Below are positions 1 to 6,035 of a stretch of 9,183 bases of DNA, in pieces. The stretch comes from Deltaproteobacteria bacterium (lineage in GTDB: Bacteria > Myxococcota_A > UBA9160 > SMWR01): NCBI GenBank assembly GCA_029261905.1, contig JAJDAM010000691.1:1-9183 (forward strand), given 5' to 3'. Within the stretch, counting starts at the first letter, position 1, and the number at the start of each line of letters is the position of its first letter. The translations under genes were made by a program, and so were the position numbers. The notes under the pieces were generated by a model. It ran no database searches. It was not told the DNA's origin and saw only the letters and a program-made list of their open reading frames with translations.

Positions 1-578
1 TCGCGTGTGGGGCGATCGTTCAGGTCGATGTCGGCGAGCAGCACATAGGCGAGTTCGACTTCGTAGTCGTGGAGTGTTACGCCCGCTGGCGGCACGACCC
101 GACCGTAGGGAGCACTGGGTTCGACGGGTTTCGGAAACAAGAAGACATCTCCACCTCCCGCTTCTTCAGCATGCGCGGCGTAGTTGAGTCCCGCAGCAAC
201 GACTACGTGAGTCTCCGCATCGATCGCGGCTTGTGGAAGTTTCACCGGCGAACAGATGCGTGCACTGCGTTCGCCTGCTGCGATCGTCCACGTGGCGTCA
301 GCCGCGTCACCCGCGTCGCTCCGCTGGCTCGCCCGACGGAATGCGTCCGCCAGGTCGACCACGCCATCGCCAAGGGGCGCGACGACGGTCGGCACGCCGC
401 CTTCCTGGTCTACGACTCGCACGAAGGAGGCCGGCCCTTCGGCGCTGCGGACACGGGCGATGCGGGTGAGTCCCGCGTCGTCCAGACAACTGGCCGTGTC
501 GGCATCCGCCCCGAACGACGGCCCCACGAGCATCGAAATAGCGCTGAGAAAGAGAAGAATTCGCCGTAGTCTTGTCAT
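1..578 (-). CDS. FAH-family hydrolase/isomerase with signal peptide (3' end beyond window)
   Basis: The minus strand is open from an ATG at 576-578 to the window edge (192 codons plus 2 nt, no stop), so the C-terminal part is missing. Residues 1-25 look like a secretion signal: basic start (MTRLRR), hydrophobic ILLFLSAISMLVG, and a plausible cleavage site near SFGA-DA. From about residue 125 the protein matches the fumarylacetoacetate hydrolase (FAH) fold: the VAAGLNYAAHAEE segment (His136 and Glu139 fit the His/Glu pair of FAHD1-type enzymes), then FLFPKP, and DYEVELAYVL with Glu173 and Glu175 as the expected divalent-metal ligands. Family members hydrolyse, decarboxylate or isomerise acylpyruvate-like and cyclic keto acids and are normally cytoplasmic, so the signal peptide is odd. 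No clear SD site precedes the ATG. It is divergent from the TetR gene at 680, which may control it. Family assignment is secure; the reaction is unknown. Gene finders that require a stop codon would miss it. Confidence 0.85.
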   Translation of the reverse strand, partial: MTRLRRILLFLSAISMLVGPSFGADADTASCLDDAGLTRIARVRSAEGPASFVRVVDQEGGVPTVVAPLGDGVVDLADAFRRASQRSDAGDAADATWTIAAGERSARICSPVKLPQAAIDAETHVVVAAGLNYAAHAEEAGGGDVFLFPKPVEPSAPYGRVVPPAGVTLHDYEVELAYVLLADIDLNDRPTR

Positions 579-586
579 TTCTGGGA

Positions 587-614
587 ACTATGCCAAAATT
601 GAGAGGTCTGTCAA
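587..614 (-). promoter_or_regulatory. Candidate sigma70-type promoter for the FAH-family gene
   Basis: On the minus strand a perfect TTGACA (plus-strand 609-614) is followed after 16 bp by CATAGT (587-592), a 4 of 6 match to TATAAT. Transcription would start about 580, giving almost no leader before the ATG at 578, which agrees with the lack of an SD site. The -35 lies inside the first 14-bp repeat unit, so a repressor bound there would block the promoter. The call rests on motif matching only. Confidence 0.35.
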
Positions 615-648
615 TTCTGATCTGTCAATTCTGATCTGTCAATTTTCA
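607..648. repeat. Three tandem 14-bp units in the FAH/TetR divergent region; possible operator
   Basis: The unit TCTGTCAATTCTGA occurs exactly at 607-620 and 621-634. A third copy at 635-648 diverges only in its last four bases (TTCA in place of CTGA). Every unit carries TGTCAA, that is TTGACA on the minus strand. Just upstream, AATTGA at 597-602 forms a perfect inverted pair, 8-nt spacer, with TCAATT at 611-616 in the first unit. A 10-bp palindrome, AGTCATGACT, follows at 648-657. The repeats fill the gap between two divergent genes, one encoding a TetR regulator, so a multi-site operator is the simplest reading. The 14-bp spacing is not a whole number of helical turns, so slippage-generated duplication is an alternative. 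Confidence 0.5.
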
Positions 649-679
649 GTCATGACTCGGATCCCGAGGGAGACTTCCG

Positions 680-1327
680 TTGAGTGGTGTTTTCGCAGCG
701 CGAGCGCGCAGCCAGGGCAAGAAGATCCGTACGCGTGCGGGGCTGATGGACGCAGCCGCAGAGGCCTTCGCCCGCACCGGTATCGAGGCGGCCTCCATCA
801 ACGCGATCGCCCACGCCGCGGACGTCTCGAATGGCACGTTCTACAACCACTTCCGCGACAAAGATGAAATCCTGGCGGCGGTCGCATTCGGGATCGCCAG
901 AGATTTCGCCGAACGGATCGATGAGGCCATGTCGGATATCGAGGACTCGGCCCAACGCGTGAGCTTTGGAACGCGGCAATTCATCGCTCTGGCGACCAGT
1001 GAGCCAACCTGGGGCCTCGCATTGACGCGCGCGGTGTGGGCACTTCCCGAGCTACGCCGCGAAGTAGAGACCTTCGCGCGCGCCGATCTCGACCGAGGCG
1101 TTCGAGATGGCACCTTCCGTGTCGAGATCGATGATCTGCTCGTCGACCTCTTCATGTCGATGGTGCTGATGGCCATCTACCTGCGGGCTTCGGGCGAAGC
1201 CAACGAGGATATCGGCGCAAGAGTTGCCGAGCACCAGTTGCGATTGCTCGGAGTTTCGCCGGCGCGAGCGCGCCGCGCTTCCCACTGCGACTGGGTCCCG
1301 CTCTCGATTACAGGGTCGAGTCAGTGA
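680..1327 (+). CDS. TetR-family transcriptional regulator
   Basis: A 215-residue protein of normal TetR length. The N-terminal DNA-binding domain is clear: helix 1 with LMDAAAEAFARTGIEAAS (about 22-39), then the helix-turn-helix INAIAHAADVSNGTFYNHFRD (about 40-60), followed by KDEILAAV. The rest is a helical ligand-binding and dimer domain with no recognisable ligand signature. The start is TTG at 680, supported by GAGGGAG at 666-672 with 7-nt spacing; the ATG at 652 is in another frame and the next in-frame ATG would cut into helix 1. It is divergent from the signal-peptide FAH-family gene across a 101-bp gap with tandem repeats, the usual layout for a TetR repressor controlling itself and its neighbour. 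Its stop lies 4 bp from that of the convergent sulfatase. Effector unknown. Confidence 0.92.
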   Translation: MSGVFAARARSQGKKIRTRAGLMDAAAEAFARTGIEAASINAIAHAADVSNGTFYNHFRDKDEILAAVAFGIARDFAERIDEAMSDIEDSAQRVSFGTRQFIALATSEPTWGLALTRAVWALPELRREVETFARADLDRGVRDGTFRVEIDDLLVDLFMSMVLMAIYLRASGEANEDIGARVAEHQLRLLGVSPARARRASHCDWVPLSITGSSQ

Positions 1328-1331
1328 CGAA

Positions 1332-3074
1332 TCACTTCCGCTTCAGCGTTACCTGGTAAGGCCCCAGTTGGTGCCCACCGTCCCGGAGTGCGAACTCCAG
1401 ATCCGCGTTCCCCGCAGGTAGCTGCAGGTCGTCGAATTCGATCGTGGTCACCGCGGCGGTCAACGACAACCGAGCGACGGTGTCTCCGATTCGCAGCGTC
1501 GCTTCTCCGGCAGCCGCTTGCTGCAGCCGAACCTGGACGTCGAACCGACCTTCATTCGCGACGCGCAGGTGCCAGCGACCCTGAACACCCCAGCGCTCGC
1601 CGTGCGTGGGCGCCCAGTCCTGCTTGGTCAGGACCGTCGTGGTCTCGTGGTCCGTCCCGATGACGATCCGGGGCGCGGCGAAGTTCCGTGGCCTGGTGGC
1701 CGAGACATCGTCGAACCATTGGTCGTAGTCGGCCTTCAATGCCGACACGAGTTCGGGCCACTGGTCCGCGACGTCGTTTCGCTCCTGTGGGTCCGTTGCC
1801 ATGTCGTAGAGTTCGAAGCCGGTGGCTTCCACCTGCCGTTTGTGACCACTCGGCCTAACCAATTTCCATCGCGGCCCGCGAACCGCGAAGTTCCGATAGC
1901 GGACCGGACGCTCGCCGCGATGAGATTGGAACATGAGCTTCCGATTGCTCCATTCCGAAGCGACGCCTTCGAGTGGCCTTTTCGATTCGAGCAGCGGAAG
2001 CAAACTGCGTCCGTCCAATCGAAGGTCCTCGGTCTCACCGATGCCAGCGACATCGAGAAGCGTTGGCATCACATCGATGTGTGCGGCAACCCGTAAGACC
2101 TCGTGCCCTGCAGCGAAATGACCGGGCCAACGCACGAAGAACGGAGTACGGATTCCCCCTTCCAGCACGGATCCCTTCTCGCCCCGCATCGCAGCTGGGT
2201 GGCGGTGGAAATTGGGACCGTTGTCGCTCATGAAGATGACGATCGTGTCTTCCGCGATCTGCAGCGACTCGAGCTTTCGGAGCAGTCGGCCCACGTTCTC
2301 ATCGATGTTTTCGACCATCGCGTAGATACGGGCCAGCTGATCGAGCTTCTCCGCGTCGCCAGAGGACACCGCCGTCAGGTCACGGGATCGATACTTCTGA
2401 TACAGATCGTCCGGCACGTCATGGAACGGTCCGTGCGGGGCGTTCGTGGAGACGTACGCGAAAAACGGCCGGCGCGCTTCGTGGGCGGATTCGATCCAGT
2501 CGAGTGCGGCATCGAAGAGCACATCGGTGATGTATCCGCGGGTCTGGGTCTGTTCCCCGTTGTGCAGGAGCACCGCGTTGGTGTAACGGCCGGCATTCTC
2601 GGGAGGCTCGGAGGGTTGATTCAGGCCGCCGCCGCGATGCACGAGCGATTCATCGAAGCCCTGATCCATCGCCCGCATCGGATAGCTGTCGCCGAGGTGC
2701 CACTTGCCGAAGATACCGGTCGCATACCCGGCCTCGCGCAGCGACTCTGCGATCGTATGCTCCTCGGGATCCATCATCGCATGCCCGCGCCACGTATCGA
2801 TCGCGCGAGTGCGATAGTGGTAGCGACCCGTCATCAACGAGGCGCGCGTCGCGGTACAGATGGGGCTGACGTAGAACGACTCGATCGTCACCCCTTCACG
2901 CGCGATGGAATCGATGTGGGGAGTGTCGAGAACAGGATTCCCGTGGATGCCGAGATCCCCGTATCCCTGATCGTCGGTCATTACCAGAACGATGTTGGGA
3001 GGGCCGACTCGAACGGCATCGGGAACCTGACCGCAGCCGAGCAAGATCGCGACCCAGCAGATGACGCGGCGCAT
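1332..3074 (-). CDS. Type I sulfatase (arylsulfatase family), predicted lipoprotein
   Basis: A 580-residue sulfatase of the alkaline phosphatase superfamily, hydrolysing sulfate esters with a formylglycine nucleophile. Visible active-site elements are Asp34-Asp35 (NIVLVMTDDQGYGDL), Cys73 in CTATR with ASLMTGR after it, Lys124 and His126 (GKWHLG), His214 (APHGP), Asp284-Asn285 (SDNG) and Lys300. Cys73 should be oxidised by a formylglycine-generating enzyme, not encoded here. The motif has Ala where CxPSR has Pro, a tolerated variant. The N-terminus ILLGC with Cys14 is a lipobox; Gly at +2 suggests outer-membrane sorting if Gram-negative. Residues 468-580 form a beta-rich C-terminal extension of unknown role. 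The ATG at 3074 is preceded by GGGGAG only 3 nt away, yet is the only start that places the lipobox correctly; the frame stays open upstream to 3926 only antisense to the next gene. It is divergent from the SGNH hydrolase. Substrate unknown. Confidence 0.93.
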   Translation of the reverse strand: MRRVICWVAILLGCGQVPDAVRVGPPNIVLVMTDDQGYGDLGIHGNPVLDTPHIDSIAREGVTIESFYVSPICTATRASLMTGRYHYRTRAIDTWRGHAMMDPEEHTIAESLREAGYATGIFGKWHLGDSYPMRAMDQGFDESLVHRGGGLNQPSEPPENAGRYTNAVLLHNGEQTQTRGYITDVLFDAALDWIESAHEARRPFFAYVSTNAPHGPFHDVPDDLYQKYRSRDLTAVSSGDAEKLDQLARIYAMVENIDENVGRLLRKLESLQIAEDTIVIFMSDNGPNFHRHPAAMRGEKGSVLEGGIRTPFFVRWPGHFAAGHEVLRVAAHIDVMPTLLDVAGIGETEDLRLDGRSLLPLLESKRPLEGVASEWSNRKLMFQSHRGERPVRYRNFAVRGPRWKLVRPSGHKRQVEATGFELYDMATDPQERNDVADQWPELVSALKADYDQWFDDVSATRPRNFAAPRIVIGTDHETTTVLTKQDWAPTHGERWGVQGRWHLRVANEGRFDVQVRLQQAAAGEATLRIGDTVARLSLTAAVTTIEFDDLQLPAGNADLEFALRDGGHQLGPYQVTLKRK

Positions 3075-3188
3075 GGTCTCCCCGATCGGAACGGTTGGGA
3101 ATCGAAGTACTGGAGCGAGCGGCGATGATAGGAGAAACTGGCCATTGGGCGCGCACGCGCGGGTTGCAGCGTGGTAGCTTCGGTCTCC
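3075..3188. promoter_or_regulatory. Divergent intergenic region between sulfatase and SGNH hydrolase
   Basis: This 114-bp gap must hold the promoters of two divergent genes. The only clear element is GGGGAG (minus strand, 3078-3083) just before the sulfatase ATG. No convincing -35/-10 pair, long palindrome or repeat was found; GCGCGCACGCGCG near 3150 is low-complexity GC sequence. Confidence 0.35.
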
Positions 3189-4364
3189 ATGCAACGCTCT
3201 CGACGTTCGCGCGCCCGGAATCTGGCGATCGCCTTCGGCTCCCTCGCAGCGAGCGTCGCAGGGGTCGAAATCTCGTTTCGGCTCGCGGGCTTCGATTTCG
3301 AACAGAAGCAGCGGCAACTGCAAGAAATCCCCGTGTTTGCCCGTCAGCCGACCACGCCGACAGGCGAGGCATTCTTTCGCCGGCCGGGCCCGGACCACTG
3401 GCATGGCAAGGTCCTGACGACGCTGCTTCGTCGACGCGGTGTCGCCGAAGGTCTTCTGCCGCTGGAAACAGCGGTTTCGATCGACTATGACCGTGAGGGC
3501 TTTCGCAACCCCGACGGGCTCTCGGACTGGACGGTGGTGGTGGTCGGCGACTCCTTCACCGAACTCGGGTTTCTGCCGGCCGACGCCCTCTTCACGACAG
3601 TTCTCGCCGATCGGCTCGGAGTGGCCGTCAAGAACCTCGGCGTCAGCTACACAGGGCCGCTTACGCACGTCTCGTATCTGCGGGACTACGGTGACGCACC
3701 GAGCGCGCGACACGCGGTGCTGGCCTTCTACGAGGGCAATGACATCGAGGATCTCGTGCGTGAGTCGTGGGCCATGGAACGCGCCCGCCAGGGGCTCGTT
3801 GCCGACCCGGTTCGCGCCGCCCTCGGCAAACCGCAGTCCTCGTTCATCGAAGCGATGCGCTCGCGGCTCGATCGGAGTGGAGACGCCGGAAACGAGGTGC
3901 CGTGGCCGAACACGATTCCGACGCACGAGTATGTCTCGAACGATCGGAGGCAGCCGGTCACGGTTCGCACCACGTCGCCAGCCGTGCCAGGCTCGGGTTC
4001 ACAGCGATACCAGTTATTGGAACAAGCGCTCTCCGCTTGGGGGCGCACCAGCCGATCAATGGGTATGGAACCCTGGCTGGTCTACCTGCCGACGAAGCGT
4101 CGAGTACTTCAAGGTCACCTCGAGAGGCTTCCGAGCACACCACCCGACGCGTGGCGTTCCAGCGCCCTGCCCGCGCTGGTTCGGCGTTTGACCAAGGCGC
4201 GCGGGATTGCATTCGTCAATCCGATCCCGGCGCTCCGCACCGCCACTCGACAGGGCCAGCTCAGTTACAACCCGGTCCTCGACACGCATCTCAATCGGGT
4301 CGGATCGCAGATCGTCGCAGAGGTCCTCGCCAAAGCACTCGCTGAACGCATCGATGTGAAATAG
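3189..4364 (+). CDS. Membrane-anchored SGNH/GDSL-type hydrolase
   Basis: From the ATG at 3189 the protein has 391 residues; a GTG at 3171 would add six. Neither has a clear SD site, and ATG is preferred because the basic segment MQRSRRSRAR then directly precedes the hydrophobic stretch NLAIAFGSLAASVAGVEISF (11-30), a signal anchor or uncleaved signal peptide. All SGNH blocks can be placed: Ser122 in VVVVGDSFTE (block I), Gly151 in VKNLGVSYTGP (block II), Asn184 in FYEGNDIED (block III), and Asp365/His367 in LDTHLNRVG (block V), with Asn369 and Gly372 after it as is common. The family includes esterases, lipases, acetyl-xylan esterases and sugar O-acetyl hydrolases or transferases; sequence alone does not choose. 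The anchor suggests action on the outer face of the inner membrane. It is divergent from the sulfatase, so both may act on a modified envelope or environmental polymer (inference). Confidence 0.82.
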   Translation: MQRSRRSRARNLAIAFGSLAASVAGVEISFRLAGFDFEQKQRQLQEIPVFARQPTTPTGEAFFRRPGPDHWHGKVLTTLLRRRGVAEGLLPLETAVSIDYDREGFRNPDGLSDWTVVVVGDSFTELGFLPADALFTTVLADRLGVAVKNLGVSYTGPLTHVSYLRDYGDAPSARHAVLAFYEGNDIEDLVRESWAMERARQGLVADPVRAALGKPQSSFIEAMRSRLDRSGDAGNEVPWPNTIPTHEYVSNDRRQPVTVRTTSPAVPGSGSQRYQLLEQALSAWGRTSRSMGMEPWLVYLPTKRRVLQGHLERLPSTPPDAWRSSALPALVRRLTKARGIAFVNPIPALRTATRQGQLSYNPVLDTHLNRVGSQIVAEVLAKALAERIDVK

Positions 4365-4367
4365 CAG

Positions 4368-4382
4368 CCGATCCGCGATCGG
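4368..4382. terminator. Weak hairpin between convergent genes
   Basis: CCGATC-CGC-GATCGG is a perfect 6-bp inverted repeat with a 3-nt loop, located 3 bp after the SGNH stop in the 37-bp gap before the convergent dehydrogenase stop. No T-tract follows on either strand, so intrinsic termination is doubtful. GATC-rich palindromes are easily found by chance in this DNA. Confidence 0.25.
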
Positions 4383-4401
4383 TACGATGTCGTCCCTCGC
4401 T

Positions 4402-5259
4402 TCAGCGCCGTTTCGGATCGGGCACTGCGAACATTCGAGCCAGCTGTTGGGTCGCTAGTCCGGTCACCGGCATGGAGACTCCGTTTTCTCGCGCCACCTG
4501 GAGTGCCAGCGTCATGTCCTTTTCTGCCAGCAACATCACGTTCGTGAACCGGCCTTTCAGGAATGCGTTGTCGGGATCCGCTTGCAGTGCGGTGCGACCG
4601 CCCAACATCGCTCGCGCGTTGTCGTTCATGATCCAGCTCAGCACGTCGTTGAACTTCTCGCGCGAGAGGCCGGCTGCTGCCGCCAGTCCATCGGCTTCGA
4701 CATAGCCCTGCCAGGCGACGAACTGGACCAGGTTGTTGCACAGTTTCGCGACGGCCCCCATGCCGACCTCGCCGCATCGTGTGATCTCGCTGGCCGAGGT
4801 CTCGAGCACCGGTGTCAGGCGATCGAGAATCGCATCGTCACCTCCGACCATGTACCGAAGCCCCCTGGCTTCAGTGACGGCACGCCCGCCCGTCATTTGC
4901 GCGTCGACGACGTGGACTTCTCTTTCCAACCCGAGTTCGGCCAGCTGCTTGATCGTTGCAGGGCTCACCGTGCTGTGAATCGCGATGATCGTATCTGCAC
5001 GCGCACCGGCGAGGATTCCATTTTCTCCCGCGACGACGGCCATCGTCGACGCATCGTCGAGCACGCAAACGCACACCACATCGCATCGTTCGCCAACCTC
5101 GCGGCAACTGTTCGCCGCGTTGGCGCCGCTTTCGACCAGGAGTTCGACCGCTTCCGTTCGCAGATCGAACACGACGACTTCGAAGTCTCCGCCGCAAAGA
5201 TTGCGCGCCATCGGCTCGCCGATGTCTCCGAGCCCGATGAAGCCGACTGATCGAATCAT
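4402..5259 (-). CDS. NAD(P)-dependent 3-hydroxyisobutyrate dehydrogenase-like beta-hydroxyacid dehydrogenase
   Basis: A 285-residue member of the 6-phosphogluconate/3-hydroxyisobutyrate dehydrogenase superfamily, which oxidises beta-hydroxyacids or reduces the matching semialdehydes. The Rossmann motif is GFIGLGDIGEPMARNL (Gly9, Gly11, Gly14); Asp32 after the second strand (VVFDLRT) favours NAD over NADP. The substrate loop reads DAQMTGGRAVTEARG (119-133), with Thr123 at the usual Ser of the S-G-G motif and less of the small-residue pattern seen in true 3-hydroxyisobutyrate dehydrogenases. The catalytic Lys172 and Asn176 are present in GMGAVAKLCNN. The ATG at 5259 has GGGAG (plus-strand 5267-5271) 7 nt upstream; the frame continues upstream but nothing supports an earlier start. 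It lies 40 bp downstream of the same-strand TetR gene and is probably co-transcribed, which ties it loosely to the P450 cluster. Exact substrate unknown. Confidence 0.88.
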   Translation of the reverse strand: MIRSVGFIGLGDIGEPMARNLCGGDFEVVVFDLRTEAVELLVESGANAANSCREVGERCDVVCVCVLDDASTMAVVAGENGILAGARADTIIAIHSTVSPATIKQLAELGLEREVHVVDAQMTGGRAVTEARGLRYMVGGDDAILDRLTPVLETSASEITRCGEVGMGAVAKLCNNLVQFVAWQGYVEADGLAAAAGLSREKFNDVLSWIMNDNARAMLGGRTALQADPDNAFLKGRFTNVMLLAEKDMTLALQVARENGVSMPVTGLATQQLARMFAVPDPKRR

Positions 5260-5299
5260 GCTTGTACTCCCAGTTTTCTCGCATCCTGACCGGTGTGGG

Positions 5300-5959
5300 T
5301 CAGGACGGACGCCCCAGTTCACGCACCAGTGTATCCTTCAGAAACCCCAGCTCCTTGGATCGAGGCTGGGCACGACCGCCCTCCAGCATCCGGGTCGAAG
5401 CCAGCCCCGCTAAGACGGAAAGGGTGTAGTGCTCGATCGCCAGGTGCTCGTTGCGACGCAGTTTCGAATCGTGAAACAACTCCATCCAAACCCGATCCCA
5501 GGATCGAAACATCTCGGTTCTCCAACTCGGCGAGTCGGAGAGATCGTCGCGCCCCACGAACTCCAGCAGGATCTCGAATGCCGAGCGGTACTCGCGACTT
5601 CCGAAATGCGCCCAGGCGCCGTCGACGAATCGGTGAGCTCGCTCATCGAGCGGCACCCCGGTCATGGGCAGATCGTCGAAGTGGGACGCAAAGTGATCGA
5701 AGGAATCTTCGACCGCGGCGATCAGCATCCCGTCCTTCCCGCCGAAGTGGTGCTGCACAGCGCCCCAAGTCACACCCGCGCGCCGCGAGATCTCGACGGC
5801 AGTCGTTCGCGCGAGGCCGACTTCGGCAATACATTCGAAAACGGCCGCAACGATACGCCGACGGGTTCGAGCGGTTCGTTCGGCCTGGGAGCGTCGTCCT
5901 TTCCCCGCCCCTACGAGAGGTACCGCGACCGCTTGCCCTCGACGGTTCGTTTGCGCCAT
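5300..5959 (-). CDS. TetR-family transcriptional regulator of the P450 cluster
   Basis: A 219-residue TetR protein from the ATG at 5959. A basic tail of about 30 residues precedes the DNA-binding domain: RTRRRIVAAVFECIAEVGLA (31-50), then the helix-turn-helix TTAVEISRRAGVTWGAVQHHFGG (about 52-74) with the typical G-A-V-x-H-H-F recognition-helix end, and KDGMLIAAVEDSF. The C-terminal helical domain has no ligand signature. No strong SD site precedes the ATG, and a TTG adjoins it upstream; longer starts would run into the palindromes. It is divergent from the P450 gene over a 76-bp gap containing the palindrome ATGTAAATTTACAT, the classic layout of an autoregulated TetR repressor controlling a divergent catabolic operon. 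The 3-hydroxyisobutyrate-dehydrogenase-like gene follows on the same strand. The effector is probably a substrate or product of the oxidation pathway (inference). Confidence 0.92.
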   Translation of the reverse strand: MAQTNRRGQAVAVPLVGAGKGRRSQAERTARTRRRIVAAVFECIAEVGLARTTAVEISRRAGVTWGAVQHHFGGKDGMLIAAVEDSFDHFASHFDDLPMTGVPLDERAHRFVDGAWAHFGSREYRSAFEILLEFVGRDDLSDSPSWRTEMFRSWDRVWMELFHDSKLRRNEHLAIEHYTLSVLAGLASTRMLEGGRAQPRSKELGFLKDTLVRELGRPS

Positions 5960-5971
5960 CAAAGCGAGTCT

Positions 5972-6008
5972 ATGTAAATTTACATTGCGCGCAATATGTA
6001 AATGACAT
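5972..6008. promoter_or_regulatory. Palindromic operator in the TetR/P450 divergent region
   Basis: ATGTAAATTTACAT at 5972-5985 is a perfect 14-bp palindrome. It overlaps a second perfect palindrome, ATTGCGCGCAAT, at 5984-5995. An imperfect copy of the first, ATGTAAATGACAT, follows at 5996-6008. ATTTACAT (5978-5985) and ATGTAAAT (5996-6003) also form an inverted pair with 10-nt spacing, and ATGTAAAT recurs 24 bp apart. The AT-rich island stands out from its GC-rich surroundings and sits 12 bp from the TetR start and 27 bp from the P450 start. The arrangement fits two TetR-dimer sites overlapping both promoters. TTTACA at 5979-5984 could be a -35, but no good -10 was found at the right distance. 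Confidence 0.7.
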
Positions 6009-6022
6009 ACGTTCGAGCGCTC

Positions 6023-6027
6023 GGAGG
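6023..6027 (+). promoter_or_regulatory. Shine-Dalgarno site deciding the P450 start
   Basis: GGAGG lies 2 nt before the ATG at 6030, 8 nt before the in-frame GTG at 6036 and 17 nt before the ATG at 6045. Only GTG has normal spacing, so it is the favoured start although it is not the ATG a simple ORF caller would choose. Confidence 0.55.
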
Positions 6028-6035
6028 CGATGCGC

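Noticed and set aside
69..569. Plus-strand open frames in the first 600 bp
   Set aside because: The minus strand here encodes the FAH-family protein with recognisable motifs; the plus-strand frames have a shadow-like composition and no domain.
607..648. CRISPR-like or satellite array
   Set aside because: There are only three contiguous 14-bp units with no spacers, sitting in a divergent promoter gap, so a regulatory or slippage repeat fits better.
652..654. ATG as start of the first TetR gene
   Set aside because: It is in a different frame from the TetR coding sequence; the TTG at 680 is in frame and has a strong SD site at good spacing.
2103..3128. 341-codon plus-strand open frame opposite the sulfatase
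   Set aside because: It is antisense to the conserved sulfatase active-site region and has no recognisable motif.
3075..3926. Upstream extension of the sulfatase frame (864-residue open frame on the minus strand)
   Set aside because: The extra 284 codons lie mostly antisense to the well-supported SGNH hydrolase, show no domain, and precede the lipobox signal peptide that marks the true N-terminus.
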